Origin: Limnephilus marmoratus
Taxonomy: Eukaryota; Arthropoda; Insecta; Trichoptera; Limnephilidae
Assembly: GCA_917880885.1 (NCBI GenBank)
Contig: OU862930.1
Location: forward strand, 32,928,040 to 32,992,039
Direction of reading: 5' to 3'
Length of the DNA: 64,000 nucleotides
The position numbers were made by a program, and so were the translations under genes. How positions within the stretch are numbered: the stretch's first letter is position 1; every line of letters begins with the position of its first letter. Below the pieces are notes generated by a model. The model did no database searches. It saw only the letters and a program-made list of their open reading frames with translations, and was not told the origin of the DNA. This document shows positions 55,401-64,000 of this stretch, piece after piece.

Positions 55401-55837
55401 TAAAATGTAAAGAATGCATCGATAGTCTCACTGCCCAAACCAAGATGTGGTTTCACAAATTTATAATAGTCCGAGACAAAGGAGGGTTATGCTATCCATC
55501 TTTTGATGTGTTTGAAACCTGCCTTAAATGTGAATCGGTAATTAGGAAACTACTAAATGAAAACGATGGAAAAACTATAATGCCTAAATATACAAGTTCT
55601 TATATAGCAACCAAAATTTCACAAAATTTCTTAGATTCAAACATTTTTGATTCCCTCAATATTCATTCAATGGACCAACCCGCTACACATAATCATAGAT
55701 TACATTTAATACGAGCAATAATTGAAAGATATGTCAATATTAGACTTCATTATATAGCCAAAATGAGCAACATTGCCAACAAGCTTGCTAGCAAAAGGCA
55801 AGTGTTCAATAAGACTATACTTTTTCAAGGCGGGTAA
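52404..55837 (+). CDS. THAP-domain P-element transposase, three exons, two frameshifts
   Basis: Cuts and joins P-element ends. Exon 1 52404-52480 (ATG; donor ATAG|GTAAGT), exon 2 53018-53201 (acceptor TTCTTAG, donor CCG|GTAATT), exon 3 from 53288 (acceptor TTTTCAG). Junctions are phase 2 and 0 and join in frame. Domains: N-terminal THAP zinc domain (CIINNCHN ... RVCSNHF, C2CH), a leucine/lysine coiled coil (LLKKAQCKIKLLQRQNARLK), then the RNase H-like catalytic core with DEMAIR, VTFDGCRANI and FLDACHMIKLVRN, and the C-terminal LSQDHIELLFGNIRSHGG. The frame shifts in A-runs near 53955 and 54748; the remainder is open to TAA 55837. About 935 residues in all, close to THAP9 in length. A second gene product is not indicated. 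Confidence 0.85.
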
Positions 55838-55844
55838 TTAAAAT

Positions 55845-57655
55845 TTACGTTAAAGGTGATATTCCAAAGAATTAGAAATCTACTCTTTCACAGTATAAAC
55901 AACACGGGACAACCAAAAAACAACACAAACACCATAAAAATACACGAATATTTAAAAAACAACATCTGCAATTGCCCTTCTCTAGAAAAAACAGAACAAA
56001 TAAAGTATCTAGGAATCGTAATTGACCATAACCTAAAATGGACGCATCATATCAAACAAATCACAAATAAACTCCCCAAAACAATACACATTTTCCTAAA
56101 TATTATAATGTTAGGTATTAACATTAAAAGATTTATTAGTTGAGATAACATTTATTTGGAATACTTTTTGACTATAATACTATACTTGAATACTTTTTTA
56201 TCTTATCTTATCTTGAACAGAGAGTACAAAGTGGGTGATCCCATTTCCGGATCTCCCATAGACAATATTGTATCATAGAGATCTTAACATAACACTAAAC
56301 ATAAGGAACATACATATATAAAATAAAACAAATGAAAACAATATATTTTGCACTTTGTCAATCAATAATAGAAGATGGAATAATTGTCTGGAGAGGAGCA
56401 ACAAAATCAGCTATCGTTCACTTATAAATCGCGCAGAAAACGATCTTAAAGGTAATTCTTAAAACACATAGACCTGATACAGACCAAATATTCAACAGTT
56501 GTGACGTACTAGATATACGCCAATTACACGTTAAAATTATTATTCAAACATAAAGTTAATGGATCCTTATAATAACCAATTCATTACCAAATACTCGTAG
56601 ATTAATTCACTTTAACAAAACTAAATAATTATTACCTTACTTTTTATGTTTTTAGTTTAAAATAATGTAATACGTATATGTGTATATACGTCCATGTGCG
56701 TATAAGATATTATTTTTCCACTTTAAGTCTGGTGTTTTTTTTTCAATTTTTTTTTTTTGTTTTATAAATATTTTTTTATTTAAATAGCCATAAAACTGGC
56801 ACACTATATTTTTTCTACTTTCATTGTTTTTTATCTTATCTTATCTTATCTGTATCTTTTATGTATCACACAGTATTAGACAGTATATATAGACTATGTT
56901 TAGATTGTTTATCTAGTTCCTATCTCTGTAATATTAGGCAAAAAAAGTTAATAATTATTGACTTTTTATTTATTAGGTATTTGGGCATGATGTGAACATT
57001 TGTTATTGGGTTGTAACCTAATTATTATAATTTATTGTTTTGTTTAATGCATGTGATGTTATTAACCTGTAAATGTTCCTAATAAAATAAAATAAAATAA
57101 AAATAAAACTCTACTTAACTACATTTTCGACCAAAAAAACAAATTTCAACAATCTCAAAATATCACTAACAGACCAGTAAGACAATCGTACGAAAATAAC
57201 ATAAAAACTCCGACAGTAAATACAAGCTTTGGAAAAAGGCATTATAAATATCATGCTATTAAAGCATTCAACAGTCTTACCCTTGAAAATAAAATAGAAG
57301 AAAACAAAAATAAATCCATACTCAAAACTAAAAATTGGATTAAAGAACAAAAAAGACAAAATTTACAAAATCTCATTACATAATAAGAATAAAACACCAA
57401 CACGTAACACACAAAAATAAATATAAAACACATTATCAAAAAAAAAAACATTTTACCTAAATTATAAATTTTTATTTTAAGTTTAATTTTAGCTTTTTTT
57501 ATGCAGCATTATTTTTATATTATTTTTAATGTAATATGTATAAATTTTTGTTTTATAAAATGGAGGCCTCAGCGCAGGTCAGCTACCCAGTGAGGTCGAC
57601 ATTGCTGAATTGTATTTAATAATGTTAGATATTATGTCAAATAAATAAATTATCG
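55845..57655 (+). pseudogene. LINE 3' half inserted in the P element, itself interrupted
   Basis: Thumb KTEQIKYLGIVIDHNLKWTH (near 56000), then YFALCQSIIEDGIIVWRGAT (56350) and KTHRPDTDQIFNSCDVLDIR, and finally SFGKRHYKYHAIKAFNSL (57215). A non-coding tail ends with AAATAAATAAATTA (57638-57655). The coding order is that of a CR1/Jockey-type RT C-terminus with stops. Two foreign blocks separate the parts: about 56110-56300, and 56580-57105, the latter ending in an (AATAA)n tail. Confidence 0.7.
56580..57105 (+). mobile_element. Nested LINE tail with (AATAA)n end
   Basis: Non-coding AT-rich block with TCTTA repeats (56826-56850) that ends CTAATAAAATAAAATAAAAT, a LINE-type terminal repeat, just before the older LINE's coding sequence resumes. 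Confidence 0.5.
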
Positions 57656-58655
57656 GAAAGTAGTGTTCAGAAAGGAATTTAGTCATTTGATGCTTGTGGT
57701 TCATTGATCACTGTTTATTTTTCCTTAGCCGACTTAACAGCATAATGAATCCCTTTTATTTGTACTTTTTTAAACTTGTATTATTTTGCTTTCATGTTGT
57801 CGCTTCCTCTCGAGTCGTTTGCCGGGGACCCCCAGTACCCACTACCCACTCCAAATGCACCGACCAACAAGGGTCATCTCTCCTCGTACTTGTTTACGAC
57901 ATAGAGAGCTGAGAAAACCAACATTCCGGGTGCCTTGGCGGTGTCTTGGCGTTGCTGCTGATGCAAATGTTAACATTATGTTTATGCACTGTATTTTTGT
58001 AAACTATAAACTGACTTCTATTATTTGTGTGAACTGCATAACTTTTTGCCTAGGTTTTTAATGTTGAATCTCTGTGCGGACGACGTTTTTTTTTGTAGAT
58101 TTAAAGAAGATGTGCTTTGAAGATTGTTGATCCTAAAAAACCAACATTGCCATTACTGTTTCAATTTATTTTAAAAAAGGATCAAAGTCAAATTTCGCCG
58201 TCCCTTGCCCAGGCTACGATGCAACAACGCGATGGGTAACGTAAATGTAATTCTTATTACAAGCTTTGGTTAGTTCAAAAATCTGCTTCCGATAAAATAA
58301 ATTTTAAAATCAGTAAATAAGCTTCCAAATCCGTCCATAAAGAGATTAAAACTTTTCCTAGAAGCGTCAGAAAATCATTTGCTGCAATATCTCTAAAGGG
58401 GCATTTGTATAACAAAAGACATGGTTTTATTAATAAACATTTCTTTATTTTATGTACCAATCTTTTCATTTTCCAACCTTGTTTGGTAGTTTCCCAAATC
58501 GATCATCAACAAACTGAAAACACCGCAAATAACTCTCCGATTGAGCTAGTGGGAGAAGACTAAGTATCAACTATTTTTAGCTGAAAACTTACTTTGAAAA
58601 AAAAAAACGTTTCTGGTAGATTTCTGCCTTGAAGTTTCGAAGGAATATCCCACAA
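57656..58655. other. P-element interior without recognised gene
   Basis: 57780-57960 is GC-richer with CGGGGACCCCC and a short open frame, possibly another insertion. Nothing was assigned. Confidence 0.3.
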
Positions 58656-59309
58656 TTAGTCCAGTCAATGAAAGGTCAAAAAGGTGTTGTAGAGTGCGTG
58701 AGCAGGAACAGAAACTTCACGCTCCACAAATGTAGATATTTTCGAAAAAAATAATTTTACCTCACATTTTGAATCAAACATTCCTTCATATCGTCTAAAA
58801 TATTCATCAATGAAAGAAATTTATTTGTAAGAAGTTGTAAAGAATTTAATTCCCTTTTAGAATAAACATATGCAAATTAATCTCTAACCAGTAAATATTT
58901 ACAGCAATTTTAAGTTTTTTAGTAAAATGTCGTCATTTTCAGAAAAAGCTGATTTTATCTTATTACTGACACATCACTTTTGTTTGTAACAGATTGTGGG
59001 ACTTAGACTTGGATTTAATTTATTTTCAGCTTGGATTTAGAAAATTACGTATAGAATAAAAGTTGTACATAATTTTATGAGCTTTTACTTATTATAAGAA
59101 AATTGTCCTCTGCGACGCACCGTTTTCGAGATATAAGCGCACATCCGAAAATTGGGACGTTCTCTCCCCCCCCTCTTCCACCCCTAGCTCACCACCTAGA
59201 CGTCAGGACTATTAGTATGTTCACACCCTAAACACCCTGAACAAGTTTCTGAAGGAATCGCTTAGGTTCCTGCTCACGCACTCTACACCTCCTTCCTTGA
59301 CTGGACTAA
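58656..59309. mobile_element. Inverted-repeat DNA element, ~654 bp
   Basis: TTAGTCCAGTCAATGAAAGG ... GTAGAGTGCGTGAGCAGGAA at the left (58656-58721); the reverse complement (TTCCTGCTCACGCACTCTAC ... CCTTGACTGGACTAA) at the right (59251-59309). Arms of about 55-65 bp with one small gap. The interior is non-coding. The target duplication is not clear. Confidence 0.65.
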
Positions 59310-59324
59310 ATAGAAATACGGCTG

Positions 59325-59470
59325 CTCTAACCCATCTCCTTCCCCTCCCCACTACAATCAGCCTCACATCCCCAATTGGGGATGCCATAGTCTAACTGGT
59401 TCCAGGCGGTTGGGAGAAACCCATAACCACCATTTATTGGGTAACTAACACCCCTACAATGGGTCTTTCC
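59325..59470 (+). repeat. Dispersed repeat, copy of 31245-31345 with LINE-leader similarity
   Basis: ATCTCCTTCCCCTCCCCACT and AATTGGGGATGCCATAGTCT recur at 31245-31345. The following CCACCATTTATTGGGTAACT resembles the LINE leader words CCATTTATTGGATGACCAAC at 43490. Confidence 0.55.
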
Positions 59471-60013
59471 AAGTGGTTATTTAATATTTATTTACCAAAT
59501 ATTTTTAACTAAGATAAAACCTTTGCCCAATAATAAAAAATGTAGGTTTACCTACCGTTTTTGGTTCTAGAGGACCTGTTCAGAATGTAAAAACTAAAAA
59601 TGAAAACTAAAATGTTTCATGTTATTTATTAATCCTCTCCCAATTCAGCCCTTCTTTTGTTTCGTGACGTATTTTCTCGACGTTTGTTTAAAATTAAAAG
59701 AACACCTCTTGTCACACAATGAACGCTCTCGGGTTATTTTCTTTACGAGCGTGTACGGCTAGTTTATACCAAGTAGGATTGATAAATTCATCTCCATAAT
59801 ACGTCACGCGCGATATGTGATTGGTTGAAAAATGATAAAACTAAAAAATGGGATTTGAGAATGAACTTTGTGATCGGATTTACAAACTTCGAGGCGAGGC
59901 GATGGAATACGTACAATAGTTGTATTGTTAACATTTACTTACACGGGGTCAATTTTACTGGCTTGCTTACTAGGTTAGGCCGTATCTAGATATACTTGAT
60001 CGAAGGTTAAGAC

Positions 60014-60998
60014 TATTCCATTGATTCAAGAAAATTATGAATTAGCATGGGAAACACTGTGGAGTCATTATTCCGAGTCCAGGGCATTATTTATATATTA
60101 TGCCAACTCGATTTTAAATTGTAATTTTGCTAATAATGAAGAGATTTTGAATGTCTTGCGTGAAAATCTCTCGGGGCTTCGCGAATTAAACCGGGGAAAA
60201 TTATTTGAAGAATTCGTTTGTCATATTATGGTTCTGCAAAAAATAGATTTAAAAACGCGTCGGTCTTTTGAATCTCTTGTTAAAAAAGATGAAATACCGG
60301 ATACTGGAAAATTAATAGAATTTTTAGCAACCCAAAATCGAATAAATATGCTTTCAGATATTAAAGAAAAAAAGATTCCTAAGAGGGCATTATTTTCAAA
60401 CGCGAGCTCAAACGAGCATAATGTCAATAAAATTACTTGTATGATGTGTAATCACACACATCACTTGACAAAGTGTCAAGACTTTCTATCACTAAATGTA
60501 GACAGTAGGAGGGACTTCGTAAAAAAGGAGAAGTTGTGTTTCAATTGTTTGAATCCACATTTCATTAAAAAATGCCGTTCAAAGTTTCGATGCAAAAAGT
60601 GCAACCGAACGCACAATACTCTGCTACATACTGATGAAAGATCTCCTTCGCCAAACAACCGCAGTACTGCAACGGACGCGGACGATTCTGTACAGTGTAA
60701 TATTGCTTACGGGCGATCAAAACGTTCGATATTACCTACAGCGCTAGCAGAATTCCTGGACTGTTCGGGACGTAAACACCGAGCGCGGATTTTAATTGAT
60801 ACGGGTAGTGAAGTATCATTTATGTCCGAAAACCTATATAACATTTTAGGGCTACATTCACAAAAATGGTCCGGGAAAGTTCGGGGTGTAAACAATGCTA
60901 TTGTCAACAATGTACAGGGTTTAGTTACCTGTAAAATATTCTCTATTCAAAATCACTGCTTTGTGAAAGGGCAAGCTATCAAATATCAAATATTCTAA
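60014..60998 (+). pseudogene. BEL element C gag C-terminus and protease
   Basis: Resumes gag after the P element (IQENYELAWETLWSHY). Zinc knuckles CMMCNHTHHLTKC, CFNCLNPHFIKKC and CKKCNRTHNTLLH bind RNA. The protease region follows with ILIDTGSEVSFMS, an intact D-T-G active site. The frame is lost at about 60990, in a direct repeat TATCAAATATCAAATAT. Confidence 0.85.
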
Positions 60999-62356
60999 AA
61001 TTACGCCCGTAGATTTACAAGAATCATTTGAAGATTTCAAACATTTAAATTTGGCTGACCCAGATTTCCAAAAGCAAGGAGACATTGATTTTCTAGTGGG
61101 ATCAGATTTGATTGGGAACATATGGAGACATGGATATGTATCAAGCCTTAAATGTAATTTGCTAGCAGTGAATACGATATTCGGGTATGTTATCATGGGT
61201 TCATGTTTACAAGGTTATAATTCAGCACAACCCGTTGTGACGTCAGCGTTAACTGCGATTGAAAATAGTGACTTAAATCACGCGGTACCTAAGTCGTTTC
61301 TGGGAAATTGAAGAGGTTTCTAACGAAATTATTCAGAATAAGGACGATACTGAATGCGAAACCATATTTCAATCAACAGTCAACCGGGAAGCGTGCGGCA
61401 GGTATATCGTGGCACTACCTTTCAAGAACAGAGATCATGTGGATATAGGAAGTACATATGATATCGCCCTTAAGAGATTTTATAATCTTGAAAAACGCTT
61501 GTCATTAAATCCAACATTGGCGGGACGTTACTGTAAATATATGGAGGATTTCTTACAGCAAGGCTTCATGACAAAAGTTTCCCCATCGACTGAGATACCG
61601 AATACTTATTACATTCCACATCATGCGGTTGTTCAAAAAATAGGAAATGATATTAAAATTCGGGTGGTCTTTGACGCTTCCTGTAAATCAAACAAACAAA
61701 TTTCATTAAATAATTGTTTATATTCGGGTCCTAAATTACAAAATGAAATAGGTCATATCTTATTAAAATTTCGTTTATATCCTATAGTATTTACTACGGA
61801 TATTCAGAAGATGTTTCTTCAAATTGGAATCAGAGAAGAGGATACTTGCTTTCAAAGGATTTTTTGGCGTTTTTCTCCCTTAGAGCCAGTAGGGCAATAT
61901 ACACTTGGCACGGTCACATTCGGGGTGAATTCTTCGCCGTACCTCGCTATAAGGACATTACATCAGCTAGTGAAAGATGAAGGTGCACAATTTCCAAAGG
62001 CCTCTAAGGCACTGTTGTCGGATACATACGTTGATGACATAGTTACTGGCGAATGGGAGCCAGACAGCGCTTCTCAGCTTCAAATTGAGCTGACAGAACT
62101 CCTTGCCAAAGGAGGTTTTCAATAAGGAAAATGGATGAGTAATTCGTTTCCGTTGTTAAATAACATCCCAATTGAACATCGGATCCACGCAAGTGGTCAA
62201 GTTGCGTTTGATGATAGTACATCTTGCTCAATCAAAATATTAGGTTTAATTTGGAATCCTGATAAAGATACATTTTCGTACTCGGTAGAAGAAAAAGAAA
62301 AGGTTTTTACAAAACGTGCGATACTGAGCTGTGTTGCACGTATTTTCGATCCCATT
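60999..62356 (+). pseudogene. BEL element C reverse transcriptase (broken, 3' cut)
   Basis: Linker LADPDFQKQGDIDFLVGSDL, a frame change near 61300, then RT: YYIPHHAVVQKIG, KIRVVFDASCKS, FTTDIQKMFLQIGI (first catalytic D), DTYVDDIVTGE (catalytic DD, near 62030). A TAA at 62123-62125 interrupts GGFQ/KWMSN; the frame continues through ILGLIWNPDKD to RIFDPI, where the LINE is inserted. RNase H and integrase are not in the window. Confidence 0.85.
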
Positions 62357-64000
62357 ATTTTTTATTTTATTTACTAATCTTAAGTTAGCTCACATCTTTG
62401 TGTGTGCTAATATTTTATAAATATATAAACATTTACATTGGTTGTCAAACATAATCATTCTTTAAATATTTCACACAAATAAAGATATTAATAATTGAGG
62501 TAGACATATTTTCGTAATTCTTTTTTAAACTTATTTATATTTTCTATCTCAGTAATTTCATTCGGGATGTTGTTATACAGTTGGACGGCCTGGTACATCA
62601 GAGATTTCTGGGTGCTTGATTTTTTTCTTGTCGGCAGTCTAATTTGCTTTGAATTTCTTGTCCCGTGACTGTGTGTTTCGTTATTATAATGTATTTTTCT
62701 TTTTAGTTCCTTAGACATCATCCCCATGTTAATTTTATGTAAAAAAATAAGTACATTCAAATACACAGTTTGCTTCACTGTCAACATATTTAGCTCTTTT
62801 AGCATGTCTCGTATTCGTGTGTATATGTTGCGCTTAAGTATTATTCGCATTGCTTTATTTTGCAGTATTTGCATTTTTTTCATTTTCTCTTCATTGCAGA
62901 GAAAAAGAATACTTAAACAGTAATTAAAGTGCGGTGCTATAATTGTATTATATATTATCTCTCATGTTTCTTTATTTACTTTGTTTCTGATTCTACCAAG
63001 AAATGATATTTTTTTTGCAATTTTTTTAATTGTGTAATCTGCATTTTTTGAGAAGTTCAATTTTGAGTCTATTATGACACCAAGATATTTAATTTCTTCT
63101 ACTTTTTTTATGATTTCTCCATTTATAGAAACCTTTGGTTCACCATGCGTATTTGTTCTACCTATATGCATGTATTTTGTCTTATTTACATTTAGTTTCA
63201 ATTTATTTAATTTGAGCCATTTTGACAAAGTTTCTAAGTCACTATTTATCTTTTTGATTGCTTTCTCATAATTATCTTCTGCAATATAAATCAGTGCGTC
63301 GTCTGCAAACAGTCTTATTTTGCAATGTTTTAGTATTTTTACCATATCATTTATGTAGAGTATAAACAATATCGGGCCCAATACCGATCCTTGCGGTACC
63401 CCCAGCATATTTTCAATCGGTTTTGATACATTGTTTCTTATCTTTGTTGTTTGTTGTCTGTTGCCTAAATAATTTTTAAACCATTCCAATTCTTTCCCTT
63501 TTATTCCACATTTTTTTAAATTTTTTAATAACTCTTTTTCTATCTATTGTTTCAAAAGCTCTTTGAAAATCTAAAAACACCGCAACAGTATACAAGTTTT
63601 TATCTATATCTTCCTTCCAATCATCAATCACTAAATTTAACGCTGTTTCACATGAATTATTGTTCCTAAATCCAGATTGTTCATCACAAAGGAGGCACAT
63701 TTTTTTGAATTCGAAATCTTTGGAATCGGTATCACCATAGACGTTTTCCATGATTCGGGAAACTTCCCTGTTTCTAAAGATTCGTTTATTAAACTAAGAA
63801 ACTGTTCTCCTATTACAGGTAGTGCATCTTTTAATATTTGAATTGTGATCCCATCTTGGCTGGGCTTTGATTTGGTGTTGGACAGTATTCTTTGAAGTTT
63901 CTGGCCGTCTATTTTATTGAACTTGAATTCGCAAGTTTTTTCTTCAAAATTGAAAATTTCATCTTCTTTTATGATTGGGATATTTTTGTTAATTTCTTCT
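62357..64000 (-). pseudogene. LINE (CR1/Jockey-like) inserted in BEL element C, runs off the window
   Basis: The 3' end lies at about 62357 (ATTTTTTATTTTATTTA on plus, an A/T tail on minus). Minus-strand coding from 64000: KPSQDGITIQILKDALPVIG, FPESWKTSMVIPIPK, then EQSGFRNNNSCETALNLVID, FLDFQRAFETIDRK (first catalytic D), MLGVPQGSVLGPILFILYIND, IRLFADDALIYIAE (catalytic DD, near 63300), IKYLGVIIDSKLNF, and the C-terminal part ending at 62488 (NKFKKELRKYVYLNY). Frame changes lie near 63740, 63480 and between 62962 and 62883. The endonuclease, if present, is beyond the right edge. Confidence 0.85.

Larger units (their letters stand above)
51878..60005 (+). mobile_element. P-element superfamily DNA transposon, 8.1 kb
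   Basis: Flanked by a perfect 8-bp duplication GTTAAGAC (51870-51877 and 60006-60013), the target size of P elements. Terminal inverted repeats: CTTCGACCAAGAATATCTAG at the left and CTTCGATCAAGTATATCTAG read inward from the right (two mismatches in 20). It encodes a spliced THAP-domain transposase (52404-55837). The right third is swollen by later insertions: LINE pieces (55845-57655) and an inverted-repeat element (58656-59309). It sits in the gag of BEL element C. Confidence 0.93.
51101..62356 (+). mobile_element. BEL/Pao retrotransposon (element C), split by a P element and a LINE
   Basis: Leader start TTGGTCCTTCAGCGG (51101) after a probable LTR end ATCAAAACA (51100), then gag from 51345. 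The gag is interrupted at 51877 by the P element and resumes at 60014; protease and RT follow until a LINE inserts at about 62357. The 5' LTR should lie upstream of 51101 and may include the hAT MITE, but its start is not identified. The rest of pol and the 3' LTR are outside the window. Confidence 0.8.

Noticed and set aside
57694..58061. Two overlapping plus frames near GTCGTTTGCCGGGGACCC
   Set aside because: No domain recognised, competing frames over the same GC-rich block, probable transposon debris.

Overview
This is a repeat-dominated stretch of an insect nuclear genome, most likely a moth or butterfly. The evidence for an animal genome is AT-rich DNA, spliced C2H2 zinc-finger genes with consensus GT/AG sites, and no operons. 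The retroelement mix fits Lepidoptera: an R4/Dong-type LINE, an RTE-type LINE tail of a kind common in moths, several BEL/Pao elements and a THAP-domain P element. This is inferred from sequence character only.

Layout. 0.5-1.5 kb: an 8-finger C2H2 gene on +. 1.7-2.7 kb: a Penelope-like GIY-YIG remnant, a fold-back repeat and a tRNA-derived SINE. 4.33-10.94 kb: BEL element A with both LTRs and a 5-bp target duplication. 11.6-15.5 kb: LINE debris, the 3' end of BEL element D and a gypsy-like LTR remnant. 15.5-17.4 kb: an R4/Dong-like LINE. 17.7-18.7 kb: twin hairpins and an 8 x 68-bp minisatellite. 18.8-23.5 kb: BEL element B on -. 23.7-26.1 kb: LINE and MITE fragments and isolated exon-like pieces. 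26.4-32 kb: a decayed zinc-finger repeat field, interrupted by a 2.4-kb inverted-repeat element that carries a zinc-finger pseudogene. 32.7-34.1 kb: a LINE on -. 34.75-40.66 kb: a large non-autonomous LTR element with no gag or pol. 40.77-42.65 kb: a 12-finger C2H2 gene on -. 43.44-47.04 kb: a near-complete EN+RT LINE. 49.0-50.4 kb: a decayed DNA-transposon ORF. 50.5-50.8 kb: a hAT-type MITE. 51.1-62.36 kb: BEL element C, split by an 8.1-kb P element (51878-60005). 62.36-64 kb: a LINE on - inserted into BEL C and running off the window.

Only the two zinc-finger genes look like host genes. They share an architecture: short acidic 5' exons with an ETV-x-IK motif, joined through phase-1 introns to one exon holding the whole finger array. 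Almost everything else is mobile DNA in nested layers. Several insertions can be verified internally because target duplications or empty-site homology are visible: BEL A (GCATC), the P element (GTTAAGAC), the hAT MITE (ATTTCAAC), the non-autonomous LTR element (ATGC) and the 2.4-kb element (TA plus a paralogous empty site).
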